A DNA stretch of 64,000 bases, taken from assembly GCA_014904845.1 (NCBI GenBank), contig MU119296.1, positions 62,001 to 126,000 of the forward strand, written 5' to 3'. The DNA is from Acephala macrosclerotiorum. Its lineage: Eukaryota > Ascomycota > Leotiomycetes > Helotiales > Mollisiaceae. Below the pieces are notes generated by a model. The model ran no database searches, was not told the origin of the DNA, and worked only from the letters and a program-made list of their open reading frames with translations. The translations under genes were made by a program, and so were the position numbers. This document shows positions 47,853 through 59,761 of this stretch, in pieces (positions within the stretch are counted from its first letter, which is position 1; each line of letters opens with the position of its first letter).

Positions 47853-49442
47853 CTCGACTTGCTGACAAGGATACTAGGCGGCCAGACCTGGAAGGATTAG
47901 TCGCGTGTTACCGCTCTGGAAGATGTGCGGGGTATGAGTAGGGCTTGGGAAGTAATGCAGGACGCGTTGGGTAGCAACGAGCAGGCTGAGCAAGCTTGTG
48001 TAATGAGGAAGTGTTTGTTTGGAAGACCTTGAGTGGAGGAGGCAATCATACCTTGATGGAATGGGATAGATGAAGTGGAAGAAGGTTGGTAAAGGAAAGA
48101 GGTCTTGTCAAACGCGAAGATGTTTAAATACTGAGGCGGTCGCGTCGAAGACAACAGTCGATGTTAAGCTCATACGCAACAAACAGACGAAAGCAAGTTC
48201 AGATAGACGACGTCAGGCTAAAGAGGTTGCATTTAAAAATACCAAATTAAAAAGGACATTTTTCTTACCTTTCGACCTACAATGTTTGACCTATTATGGA
48301 GGGTTGTAAACTCGAGTGGCGCTCGTTTGCTATCATGTTTCTGTAGCAAACAGTCTCTTGCAAACCATGCCAAGGTACATACGGTACACGCAGAAGGAAT
48401 GCGGAGGAGTCCTTCTTTCCAGAATAATCCTTGGTCATTATACTTTCTGATGTCCTTGGCTACCTTGAGAATCTGGGAAAGCGAGACCCCGTCGAATCTT
48501 ATACCTTGAGGCTGGGAACCGTTGTTTACGGCCACCTACTCTCTCAGCAAGAACGCTCAGAGAGCGTATCTAGGTATCTTCAACTTCGACATAGCGCTTG
48601 CGTAACGTACTGCACCTGTTTGTTCTCGAAGACTGCGCGGAGAAGGATCCCCGCCGCTGGCTTCCTCACCTTGCTGCGGTTTCCCTTCGTCCTAGCCTCT
48701 TGTCAATCCCGAAGATACCAAATGTCCAGTGTACCCCACTCTAGCCATTTGCCACTGTATGTATTGCGGAGAAGACCCCACGATATATTCTGCTTCAAGC
48801 TGGTCCGGTCTCAAACTCAGCTCCTCCTCTGACCACTCCCCTTTCCTCCTCCAACATTCCCAGACCCTCAACCCCGGCTCCAAGCGGCGTCTCCGTTGAC
48901 AATTGGTACATTCGGGGTCTGCCGTCGATTCTGCCCTTCAATGTTGTTCGTGCTTCATTTTCAATGTTGGTGGCTGTGCTCGTTCTTCCGCAGTGCCTAC
49001 ATTTAAAGATGCTCTCACCGCCTATGAATACGGTTCCGGGCGCACTAGCGCCCGGACCACACTCAATAGACGCCCCATCAGAGCGTGCTTCAGAGAGTGG
49101 AACCCGCTGAGGACCCGCTGAGAACCCGCATGGGAGCCCTGACGCTAAGCTTATTTCTGCGCTGATTCACACTGCAGGAAACGCGGGCAGCGAAGTGCGA
49201 CACCCTCATCATTGAAGCCACGACACGACACTCGACGCCTCACTCCTTTACTCAGCCTTAGTATTCCCTCATACCACTCGCATCCCGTGTTTCTTTTTTA
49301 CACAAACTCTTCTCACCCACTGCGCAGGGTTTTGCGCTCGGCTCCTTCTAATACCGCTTTCTTCCCACCATGATAGAGTCATAGCATCCCTTGTCCCTCT
49401 CGAGATTTCTGGTCCTTAGATCTCTAGACTTTTTAGAACAGC
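47853..49442. promoter_or_regulatory. Divergent intergenic region Arb1/IPMK
   Basis: 1.59 kb between divergent starts. Short frames on both strands lack domain features. The tetranucleotide-like CCGCTGAGGACCCGCTGAGAACCCGC at 49105-49130 is a small direct duplication (first 20 nt: CCGCTGAGGACCCGCTGAGA). No gene seen. Confidence 0.4.
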
Positions 49443-50689
49443 ATGGCGAAACCTTTACCCACGCGCGCAGACCTCGTAGACTACAATTACGCCGTGGCAG
49501 GCCAGTATGTCGCGTGCGGCCCCCACGAAGACCAGAGCGTTGCTGACAACCTCTTAGTGACGGCACACTTTGCGACATCGACGGCGAGTTATTCATTAAG
49601 CCCTGCACCCCCGCCGAAATCGCCTTTTATGAATCCTCCATTGCCTCCCACCCTGAATTCGCCGAGTTCATGCCCACGTTCCTAGGAACCCTCACTCTAG
49701 ACGAACAAACGAACGGCACAAGCACGAGCATAGAAGAAGTGGGTGCTGCTTTGCTAGCAAAGCACAATGGCACGAGTGTTGAAGAAGCAAGCGCGACTAT
49801 CCTCTTAAATGGAATACCCCACAGCGACACAAATGGTACACCAAGCGCTACTATGCTCACGAATGGCACATCTATTGAAGCTGCTCCTATAACGAATGGC
49901 ATACTAATACCCGAACACCTTCCTGCTGCAGAACCCCAAATAAAAACCGGCAAACGCATAATAACCAACCTAGCCGTCGTCCTTGAAAACGCCGCTCATG
50001 GATTTATCCGCCCCAACATTCTCGACGTGAAACTCGGTACGCGCCTCTGGGCCGATGACGCTCCCGAGGAAAAACGTATACGATTCGATAAAGTGACTTC
50101 AGAAACCACGCATAAAGAGTTGGGGTTTCGGGTTGCTGGGATGCGAGTTTGGCAAGGAGAAGGGAAGGGAGAAAAGGGAGAGAAGGGATGGGAGAAAGAG
50201 GTAGATGAAGAAGGGTATAGGGTTTTTAATAAGGATTATGGGAGGTTTGAGTTGCATACGGGGAATGTGCACGAAGCTTTTCAAAACTTCCTTTTTTCGG
50301 AGAACGCAGGCGTAGATGAAGAGTTGGGGAAGTTGGTAGCGCAAGCTTTTCTCTCCGATTTGGAGAAAATCGAGGCTGTTCTATCGAACCAAGAGAGTAG
50401 GATGTTTTCAGCTAGTTTATTGTTTGTGTTTGAGGGGGATGGGAAGGTATTGAGGAGCGTTATGGAGGAAGCCTCTCGCTCGCCCTCTACTCTTGTGAAC
50501 GGCAATGATGAGGGAGAAGATGGAGTGGAGGATGAAGATGAGGATGAAGTGCTAGGATCAAAGATCTACACGGTCAAAGTGATAGATTTCGCACACGCCG
50601 AGTGGGTTCCCGGGATGGGACCAGATGTGAACGCCATCCTTGGCGTGAAGAGCGTTTCTAAGATATTGGAGAATATCGTTGCTGCTTGA
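49443..50689 (+). CDS. ARG82: Inositol polyphosphate multikinase (IPK family)
   Basis: Phosphorylates inositol tris/tetrakisphosphates on the route to inositol pyrophosphates; yeast Arg82/Ipk2 also scaffolds transcription factors. Exons: 49443-49504 and 49558-50689; 397 aa. Key motifs: N-terminal GHDGTLCDIDGELFIKPC with a substrate-binding region, AFYESSIASHPEFAEFMPTF, LAVVLENAAHGFIRPNILDV, the catalytic PxxxDxKLG motif (PNILDVKLGTRLW), SASLLFVFEGDG, and the metal-binding IDFAHAEW. The protein is longer than minimal IPMKs because of a Thr/Asn/Gly/Ser-rich insert at about residues 70-135, made of degenerate NGT units. A second acidic insert (EGEDGVEDEDEDEV) sits before the C-terminal motif. 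A KCS1-type or IP3-kinase assignment is less likely given size and context. Convergent with the GT2-like gene. Confidence 0.9.
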
Positions 50690-51192
50690 AGACTTGAAAG
50701 CTAATGGCATCTGCTGGTATTTGGGATTATACTCTCTGTGATGACATGGCCATGAATGGGCATTACGGGACTGGAGTTTCGAGGAGAATGGGGTCTGGAA
50801 CGGTTTATGCGCATGTAAAGGATACCCAACTCGATGCGGCATAGAGAATACACTCGTTGCTTGATGACATTCTACTTCATCTAGCTTTGAGATTTTGCGT
50901 GTTGTGTAGAAGCAGATGCCCACATTCTTGATATATTACGAAAAAAGTGTCTGAAAGCTTCTTGAGGGTTTTAAATCAGATCTTGTCCCAACCCACTGGT
51001 TGCATTGTGGGATATTCTGAATTCACCTCGCCCTTCAAGCACTAGCTTGAGATCCAGACACTATGGAGACTTCACTAAATTGGTCATCACAGAACGTCCG
51101 AAGGCGAGCTGGTCAAAGCTGGGTATATGCAATATTACTGTATATCATCATTTCTACATTCCATTTCTTGAACGCCAAGCATATTACAGCCA
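50690..51192. other. Convergent 3' intergenic region
   Basis: 503 bp between the IPMK and GT2-like stop codons. No ORF with domain features. Confidence 0.45.
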
Positions 51193-53470
51193 TCAACCCT
51201 TCTGCTCTTTCTCTTTCAAACAGAATAAATCCCCCGCCTCCGCCTCTACCTTAACTTTCTCCATATCATCAGGTCCACAGCCGCCAACTTCTCTTCTGAA
51301 CACATCGCTATAACTGAGAGAGGACTTATACAGCCCATCGACCGCAACCCGTTCCCCATCATAAGTTAGAACTGGCATATCCCACACCTTTGGTAACTCG
51401 CCTTTATTGGGCATCATACTTAATAAATTCGTCTTCGAGAGTGTCGTCTCGCTGTTCTTCAATGAAAGATAGTGAGCGGGATCAGCTCCTAGCTCGTCAT
51501 TATCGCCTAGTTCGGATGTGACTTCTTCGGAGTATTCTTCTGGTGGTTGGTAGAGGTCGTTGTGGAGGGTTACAAGACGGTCGTCGTTTTCGAAATTTGG
51601 GTAAAGGGTCCAGTATCCTCGCGCACGAGCGAGTCTCAATATGTGCTCGAGCCATGATGGGTAGGTTTTGCTGACTTGTTTTTCATTCAAGGTGGTTGGG
51701 GTGGGTAGTGTGCGTTGCGATTCCAGTGATTGGGAAACGAAATCGTGGAGTTCGACCCATTTGTCTCCGAAATAGAGTGCCGCGTTACTGTTTGGGGCTT
51801 GCCAGAGAAAGGGGGAGACACCAGTGTTGACATCATTGTCCCAAACAGTGCTATTCGACACCGGTGGTGTAAATTTCTCGGTATCGTTTAAATATGTTGA
51901 TGGTAGATCAAGACTCAGAGAGAGAAGATTTTGGACAGCTGGGTTGTTGCCTGCATATTTGTACTCAAGCATGGTATACTTGAGATAGTGATAGAAGAGT
52001 GGAGATAGTTCAACCTGTGGCGAAAGGACGAGAATATGGTTTGCGGCTGGATTTGCAGGCCAGAAGCCTTCTAGGAACCGGGCTGAACTCTCATCAGAAT
52101 TGATCCCGTGCTGGGGAATTCGGTGGCGTAATGTTAGCAAGCTTGAAGCGTGATCACTCTTGGGCGGCCATTTGAAACCCTCGAGATACCGTTTCGAAGG
52201 TTCGTCGATATCATGAGGGAGCTCAATGGTTAAACGCGGGTAAGATGATGAGAAAAAATCGGCTTTCTTCAAAGATTCGAGCAATCTCATCAAGGATCCA
52301 GAGGCGGATGGCTGGGCATGAACAATGAAATCGATAGAGGCCTTATTCCAGGCTTCAGATGGATTAGCGGGGACTATGATATAGTGAGAGCGAGCTTACC
52401 ACTCAAAGAAGAACTGTCCAGCAGTGTTATCCACATCAAGTTCTGATCAGCGTTGTCTGGAAGCTCGATGATGGTCCTTCCGAGGATTGCAGCCCGGTGC
52501 TTTAGTCCTTTTAAGAACCAAACCTCCTCTTCTCCAGAAGAATCCACGAATGTTGCCTGAGGATTGACAAAGTCATTGATGTGCTTGAAAGCAGCAGCGC
52601 TGCTCACTTCCATGCGCCAATCAGAGCTGGAAACTGAAAAGTCGGGTCGAGCGTCTGGCAGAAGTCAGTTACTGCTACCCATACTGATTCTATCGCATCC
52701 TGCATCCTACCGTGAAATGTAATGCCACAATCCTTCCCAACGCCGTTGACAGACTTCAATATATCCATAGAAATATCGTCCCTTCCCATGAGTGCAAAGT
52801 GAACATAATTCCTCGCACGGATACCCATATCGCAGGCTATGGGTAACAGACTTGCAGCACTCTTCAAACTAGCAGCAGCGAAGAGCTGAATAGTTAGCCT
52901 CAGTTATAATTTACAGACCTTCCTAGACCTACAACGTTCTGATTTATGGGACTAGAACCCCGTGTCGTTACTGAGTGGAGAGTCGAAGCAAGTTGGTAGA
53001 ATTTGATCGGCTGCGAAAGACATAATGTTAGCTATTGTTCAAGAACAGTATAGACATTCGTGATAAGAGAATCCCCCGAACCAAGTCAGAGAATTGAGTT
53101 CTTTATAAATACATACCCCATTAAAATTATGCAGTGGTGTCTCTGCAGTATCATCGTCCGCCATTTTCGATACGGTGTCATAGCTGTTTGGGACGGTCTT
53201 TGGGGCTGGCGCATTCTGTCCAGCAGGAGGCCCAAATGAAGGTCTTTGTCTAGGTTGTTCGAGGTCTGTCGGCATATTCTTGAAGAAATAGTAAAACCCA
53301 ACGACGACCAGTAAGCCCAGCGCGATCTTCTTGAGGTTGCTTCGACGAGGTCCATTCAGCCTCCGTTGCTGCCACGCTCGACCTATATGACCCTTCGTTC
53401 CCGGTTTATGGTCATCATCTTTCTTTCCCAGCTCCTCATCGCCGTGGATGGGTCGCTGTAGGAGAGGCAT
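51193..53470 (-). CDS. GT2-like type II membrane protein (putative glycosyltransferase)
   Basis: Predicted Golgi or ER type II membrane protein of a fungal family usually annotated as glycosyltransferase family 2-like; the donor and acceptor are unknown. Exons: 53470-53117, 53010-52933, 52885-52711, 52654-52400, 52352-51193; 673 aa. The cytoplasmic N-terminus is basic (QQRRLNGPRRSNLKK) and followed by a membrane helix at about 48-63 (ALGLLVVVGFYYFF). The lumenal part has ARNYVHFALMGRDDISMDIL, ITFHDARPDFSV, FVDSSGEEEVWFLKG, LMWITLLDSSSLSAW, IDFIVHAQPSASGSLMRLL, LTIELPHDIDEPSKRYLEGF and a region with repeated Trp/Pro (PSWLEHILRLARARGYWTLY). Acidic pairs such as DDIS and DDRL could bind metal, but no classical DxD is certain. 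All four introns restore frame. Confidence 0.82.
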
Positions 53471-54415
53471 TGCGTGCGCTTCCCATGCTCATCAAGAGCT
53501 CAAGCGTACGGAGCAGCGGCCATGCGGACCGACGAAGAAGAATGCTCTGGAGGAGCTCGATCGTGGGGAAAGAATGTCGGACAGGGTTTCGCGGCGTACG
53601 AGGAAATCATCGACTGATACTGTAAAACAGAAGAATGTTGTCTCGAGGAGTGAAAAGCTGTCCTCCGCATAAATATGACACCCCAATAAAGTACGGAGCT
53701 CTCGTGAAAGTGTGGCACAGACGCGGGAACATCGTCAACCGCACGCGACCGCTACCACTAGTCCACTTCCTTCTCCCTTCAACAACATGCAATGTTCTTC
53801 AAATTTGAGATGGTGCCCCCTTCTTAGTCATTTACGAGCTTCACATATTTCCCGTATTCTGATAAAACTTTATCAGATTGTCACGGCGATCACCACATAC
53901 TCTACACTCAAATTGTGCGCATGAGGAAATCCGCCCCTCATGGTGATGCCAAGAAAAGCACAACAGAGAAACACCCGGCCAATGCTGGCTTGTCTCGACT
54001 CTGTTTCCAGTGAAGCTTGCCTCCTGTTAAGCTTAAGTTTAGTTTAACTCCGTTCCTTCGTTCTGGAAAGTGTCAACCGACAAAGGAGCGATTTGAATAA
54101 CATTCCAGTTCTTTATCACGACGTTAGATTTGAGTTACCCTTACGAATGCCACCCAAAAGCCGAGGCAGACCACCACGTGTGTCGTCCTTTGTCCTTGAA
54201 AGACAAGATGCAAGCTACCAAGGGTTGGTTCTTCTCTCTGTTGATTGTCTGGGAATCAGTCACTTCCAGGCATTTCTCGCATTCTATCATAGCATGTTCC
54301 AGTGTTGTACGGAGACGTGATTCTGAGATCTTCTTTGTATGAGTAGCCTATTTGATGGCAATGTATCTACTGTTGGAGCTTCATCAGTACCGCTACCATC
54401 ACCAGGAGACATACG
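53471..54415. other. Divergent intergenic region GT2-like / hypothetical gene
   Basis: 945 bp between divergent starts. A plus-strand ATG frame at 54147 begins MPPKSRGRPPRVSSFVLERQ, which contains an AT-hook-like RGRPP and could be a first exon or uORF of the downstream gene. No splice connection could be settled. Confidence 0.4.
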
Positions 54416-55405
54416 ATGCGTCCGCCGAATCTACTTCACGCGAATCGCCGAGAAAAAAACAGACACTTTCAGCAGCGAAATCGTTCACCAGCTAGCTCAC
54501 AATCTTCACTCCTTACATCCTCGAACAATGCGCCAGTTCTTCAACGCTCAGCTACAACGCTCCCGACATCCTCTGGGAATCTAATATCACGGAACGGCAT
54601 GCCCAACAATGAACATTCCGCTAGTCTCCCACCAATACCTCCTTCATTCGGTGAGCTCGACCACGAACGATCATACCTTCTCAACTGTCTCCAGCACGAG
54701 AACTTCAAAGCAACAGAACTGATGAGAAAGATCACCCCTCTGGAGGAAGACCTTATCAATGGCAACCTTCCTTCGGCCGGCAACGTCCTATCCACCAAGA
54801 GGAAGGTGAGGAATCAGCTGGGGTGGTTTAAGAACAGGCTTGAACAGACGGCCCGTCAAGAGAGATCAATACTGGCGAGGCTAGGACAATTAACTTTTCA
54901 GATTCAGAAGCGAGTAAGGGCGACTCAAATCGAAGATGAGTACCGAGAGTTCGAGGCCCTACGACGAGATGGACTGCTCAATAATTACAACTCCAATATG
55001 CTTCCCATGCAACAAATGCCACCAAATTTCGGCCCATGCTATCCCACACAGTATGCACCCAACCAGATCCTCCCACCGGTCCCAGAGTGGCAGCAGCAAC
55101 AAGGAGATTACAGTTGGCAGCAAAGCACACCCGAAGATCCTTCCGAAGATCCTCACAGCGAAGAGATATCTCCGAAGGACACATCAAGGCATGATTCTAT
55201 GGACGCAAGTACCTTCAATTATCGCAGGCCCTTCATCCGCAGAACTGCGTCTACGGGTGATGCAGATTTAGATTCGAGCTGTGGCGGGCATGGTCATACA
55301 TGCAAACCAATGCTCAAACGTCTAAGCTTGCCTACTATTCCGGGGGTCTCGCAGATATGGCATCTCACGAAAGAGGAGCGGGAGACGGCAAGATGTGGGG
55401 AGTAG
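54416..55405 (+). CDS. Hypothetical coiled-coil protein
   Basis: No family recognised. Single exon from the ATG at 54416 gives 329 aa; an upstream first exon is possible because the 5' region keeps coding-like frames. Residues about 1-70 are Ser/Asn/Arg rich and disordered. Residues about 75-190 are strongly helical and probably coiled coil (LNCLQHENFKATELMRKITP, RKVRNQLGWFKNRLEQTARQ, RLGQLTFQIQKRVRATQIED). Residues 200-260 are Met/Gln/Pro rich. A late Asp/Ser/Glu-rich stretch precedes the basic RRPFIRRTAS and a final LSLPTIPGVSQIWHLTKEER. No membrane helix. Probably a fungal-specific adaptor or structural protein. Confidence 0.65.
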   Translation: MRPPNLLHANRREKNRHFQQRNRSPASSQSSLLTSSNNAPVLQRSATTLPTSSGNLISRNGMPNNEHSASLPPIPPSFGELDHERSYLLNCLQHENFKATELMRKITPLEEDLINGNLPSAGNVLSTKRKVRNQLGWFKNRLEQTARQERSILARLGQLTFQIQKRVRATQIEDEYREFEALRRDGLLNNYNSNMLPMQQMPPNFGPCYPTQYAPNQILPPVPEWQQQQGDYSWQQSTPEDPSEDPHSEEISPKDTSRHDSMDASTFNYRRPFIRRTASTGDADLDSSCGGHGHTCKPMLKRLSLPTIPGVSQIWHLTKEERETARCGE

Positions 55406-56999
55406 GAGAGTCAGACGAGGTCATAGATTTTCGGGCTCGGGAGGAAATGTGGTGCATCTCATTAAACATATCTAGCGTGATGATTTGGCGCTTGAGAGGC
55501 AATGAGGTTGCATACCTCTTGCAATACCATGTTAAGTATTAATAGCAAGCCGGGCAAATAGAGCCAGGCACATATTTATTCAGTCAAACAACAAGCCAGT
55601 CCGTACTACTAGTGCAGCGATTAACGTATATCCAAAGGTCGACATCTGTCACTCTAGAGAATCTTGCCTGCCACCGAGTGGAGCCAATACAGAAATTTCT
55701 GTTCTCGAAGAGAAAGATCTGGTGAGATTTACGTTCATGTTCAAACACACCCTTGCCATCTGTCATTCAATCTGGGCATATGCAAACACTCAATTTTCTG
55801 CTTGAAAGTTGTAACTTGTAACTCTAGAGTTCAATGAATGATGGTCTAGATCCCGACAGTTCACTAGAAGATTCGAGGCTCTGGGTTGTCTTGTGTATGT
55901 TCTTCTCACCTTGCTAATCTCCCTATTGATAGAGAATTCCCATAACAATAGCATTCCACAGACTTAATTTCGGCTTACGACGACAGCTTGGGCGAAACCA
56001 GTGAAATAATGCTGGTTGAGTACACAGAACTAGAGTAGAGAGGAAAGTCAGTCGCCGTGTGAACCAAATGAACTTGAAAGTGGAGGGCGTGCTCACACCC
56101 AGTTTTGAATTTACTCAGATTTGGCCACTCTACTCTTAAATAAGTACACACTGCTATATAACTCAGCATGTTTTCTATCCAACTGCATTTGAGGAGGACT
56201 GGCCCTACAAGCTAGTCCTCAAGACGGGTGCCTCGAACAAGGAGGATCTCTATTCGAGTAGAAATAGAGGGTGTCTTAAGCAAGGAGGAAGGATCGCCAT
56301 CAAGGAACAAAAAGAGGTAACTACAATCTCATCATCATGTGAACGCGACAAGAAGACAGGTGTGCCAAGTGTTAATCCCTCTTCTATATCAGAGAGGTCA
56401 AGTGAGCTTGTTGGTTCATGGGTTGTCCTGGCAAAGATAGAGCGCATTTGTTTCACCCAACCGTTCTTTGCGAAATCTGTGGCAGTTGCGGCGACCTGAC
56501 TCTGGAAGGGAGCTGGCTATAGGGTTCAATGAAGCCCCCCAAGTCCTAGTCCGCTGTGAATAAAAGCGTGCATTGCCGTTGCACACCCTTAACTAATGCC
56601 GCCGAGGATGATTCGCGCTAGATGAATGAGTAATGCCTCGCTGTGGATGATGTTGAGTACCTCTCCGATACTGTCTCTCAATCCATCAATCTGGATCTCC
56701 TCCTTCTCCGTAGGCTCTTCCACCGACCATACATCAAACTATTGAGATGTTCTATCTCTAGGAAGTTGGAAGCGAATCTTTAGGCTTCATATTCTCCAGT
56801 CCTCGTAGCTGGAACATGTGTTTGCCATTTAAAGACTGAAGGTGAAGCTGACTTGGTACGCATCAATAAGAATGGATTTTGTTTTCGAAATCATATAGCT
56901 GAGTAAGAGAAGTCATCATCATTAAAAATGTCCCAAAGGTGCCGCTCATTTTGAGGTCGATAAACCCGCTAGCCTACATGGCGTTAGCGAAACTCGAAA
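55406..56999. other. 1.6-kb intergenic region
   Basis: Between the coiled-coil hypothetical gene and the zinc-finger pseudogene. Only short frames; no motif, repeat or RNA gene recognised. Confidence 0.4.
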
Positions 57000-58588
57000 T
57001 CACATTCGCGCTTCTTCTAACCGCCGGAGGAGATCTCTAAGGATAACCCCCTGTTCAATCTGGTTCTTGCGATATATCTTGTTCTCATCGTAACTATACT
57101 CGCTCAACTCTTCTACTGTTTTGGAGATCTGCACATGTCCTACTTCCCGTTCCCTCGCCCAATGTATAAGATCGACAATATTGACGTGTCTATTCCGCAC
57201 AGCCTACAGAAGCTACGTAAGTCGATGAAATAAAATCACAGGTTATTATGAATGTGATTACTTACTTCTCGACACTCTTTACAGGTAGTAGGAAGTGGAT
57301 GTATTTTGATTGCTTGGCATAGAGAATGCCAAGACCTAATATCATCGTCTGTTCCAAACCAAAGATTGAATTCTTGGGTGAGCGCAATTTGATATCGCGT
57401 AATGATGTCTTTTTCATACCCTTTCTAGGTATTGGGAGAGCGGCCGTCCCAATCATTCCACTTCTGAAGGCCGCGCTTGAAGGATTGAAAGGACTTTGCT
57501 GGTGGAATGGAAGGATTGTATTGGTAGCTAGAGAAGGAAAGGAAAAAGGCGTCAAGTGGGCCAGTGGAAGGGACAGTAGTGGGATGAAGATATAGACAGG
57601 AGTGCATTGCCTTTTGACCGGCGGCAAGGACCGTTCTACAGTCCGGACAAGTCCAGAGCCATGTCTCCGGTTTTGCGTTCAGATTCGACTGGGCCACCGA
57701 CTTGAGTGTTGGATTTATGGTTGAGGACCCAGGAATCGCCTCTTCGTATGGAGAGTGACTTAGCAGATATGCGGCCAATGTCTTGATTCCACCAACCACT
57801 CCCTGATCATCCGTATTAGCTCTGTAATTAAGGATATAGTGGTCATAGTACCTGGTAGTCCAATTTCTCTCCTTCTCCAAGGTCGTTGCTGGGTACCTCG
57901 ACTTGTGGCTGTGGTATAGTCATACAAGTGACCTTGATTGTCTCCAGTAGCTTTTGCACATGATCAATGCTGGACAGGTGCGGTTGTTTTTCGGATAATG
58001 GCATATAGTAACTATATATCGTATACTGCCAGATCAGGACAGCCGTGGCACCATAAAATTCAGTCAAGTCTGAAGCTGCATACATAGTGTCGCCAATGAT
58101 TCCACAGATTCCAAAATTTGCTGGGAATACTTTGGCTGTCGATGGCAAAGAGCTTGAGGCGTTGTTGTTGCACTCTAAGAAACATGCTCCGGGATCTAGG
58201 TGAAATCCTTCTTGTTGAGATTGAGTAGACATGGCATGTCGCTTTCCAGAGAAGTGCGAATCCCGACTTTGCGTCTGCATTTGGATATTACAGATTGCAC
58301 AGGTCCAATACATTGGAGTCTCTTGAGGATGATCAACATTTTCCTGGTATAACCCCGTAGCTCTCGCATGCCGACTTCCAGTGAGATGTGAATCCCGACT
58401 TTGCATCTGCATTTCAATATTGCAAATCGTACAAATCCATTGCTTTTGCGTCTCTTGAGACCTCCCTGCTTGGGCAATTCTCTCTTGATATACTTCCGCA
58501 GCTGCTGCGTGCCGCTTGCCAGACAGATGCGGATCGCGACTTTGCAGGTGATCATAATATCACAGATCGTACACCTCCAATACTCCAT
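57000..58588 (-). pseudogene. Tandem C2H2 (U1-like) zinc-finger gene with frameshift and stop
   Basis: Protein with three tandem Cys2-His2 fingers of about 45 residues, resembling the double-stranded-RNA/U1-type class. It is followed by a helical region and a Cys-rich C-terminal domain. Visible fingers: W-R-CTICDI then LQSRDPHLSGKRHA; QWICTICNIEMQMQSRDSHL then GSRHA; MYWTCAICNIQMQTQSRDSH then FSGKRHA. The first finger is broken by a 1-nt loss near 58547-58552, which separates CTICDIM from LQSRDPHL. The frame then continues to about 57852, through an intron 57803-57851, and WTCPDCRTVLAAGQKAMHSC. A TAG at 57425-57427 interrupts it in frame. The same frame resumes with KGYEKDIITRYQ, ALTQEFNLWFGTDDDIRSWH and TTCKECRE, then an intron 57204-57265 and a helical end stopping at 57000. 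Two lesions argue for a real pseudogene; an unannotated splice around the TAG is a weak alternative. Confidence 0.72.
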
Positions 58589-59761
58589 GATAAGTGGCAG
58601 GCCTTCTTGTGTGGTCCGAGTCAGATATAGGAATAGGAAGGAGCTTTCTCCTTTGAGGTGAAATCTGTGGCGACCAACTTGTGGAGGCGTACTGTGCTCG
58701 ATTTAGACCAGGGTAGGTTGATTGGGTGGAGAGTTGATGCTACATCCGAGCGGAGTCTTGAATCATTAAGAGGCATGTCGGTGACAATTGAGGAGCCCAA
58801 GGCAAGGCATTTCCAGAGTTGCCTCGACTCAGATCCCGGCTTGGATGCTCAAGATGTATGCATACCCCGCTCTCGGCTCTTGGTCTCGAGGACCAACAAA
58901 CCCTTGCTAAGATCCGTCGATCCGCCTCACCAAGTAATGGCCGCCAAGAAGCAATACTGTTTTGCTAAACACTACTCTTTGACGTGAGGTCGTAGTTTGG
59001 GGCTGAGATCGCGGGATGAAAAGGCGACTATCCACTCAATGATGGTCACAATCACGCCATCCTGAAAATCCTCTTCGTCGGAATATCCCTTCTTTTTGAT
59101 AAGGTCTGCTAATCTCTCCGTCAACGGGAAGGTCACCCTTCACGAACGGATAACAACCAAAGCGGATGATGGTAGCAAAGACTCCACCCCGCACGCCGTC
59201 GAAAAGTTCCTCCATTGACATTTCTCCCTCCTCCGAACACATGCAATTGGTTTCATCACTGCCTTCGAAATGAGGTCTGGATTTCGAGTTGTATCCGCAT
59301 TAAGACTCGCCGCCGAGTCGGCGCCAACAGACGGCGTCTAGGGGTGATGAACGAGCTGGAAAATATCTCGACAACCTCAAATTTTTGCATTACAAAGACA
59401 GTGCTGCATTTACGTGCTGGGTGAGATACTTATTGTTAGTAGGGGTCGCTACTTTAGCTGCGTTGTCGACTAGGCTCCTAAATTAGAAATTATACAGTTC
59501 TAATGTGGAAACATCATCGGAGTTATATGCGCAACTTGCCCGTCAATATCTCTCCAGAAAACTGACAATTCGAGATAAAGAAGCCCAAAATGTTAAATGT
59601 AGAATACCGACTTTTGGACTTGTCTTGTGGGAAATCTAGAAACTCGCTGCAGAAAAAGGAGTAGTTCACAGATGAAAAAAAAAGCGCTGGCCATGGCATC
59701 TGCAACGATAGCTTGGGTATAACGAGAACGAACATACATCCACGCAAGAGCTTTTTCGTTG
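58589..59761. other. Intergenic upstream of the zinc-finger pseudogene
   Basis: 1.17 kb between the pseudogene ATG and the NECAP stop. Open frames at 58658-58987 (plus) start at a non-ATG codon and look random. No other feature. Confidence 0.4.
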
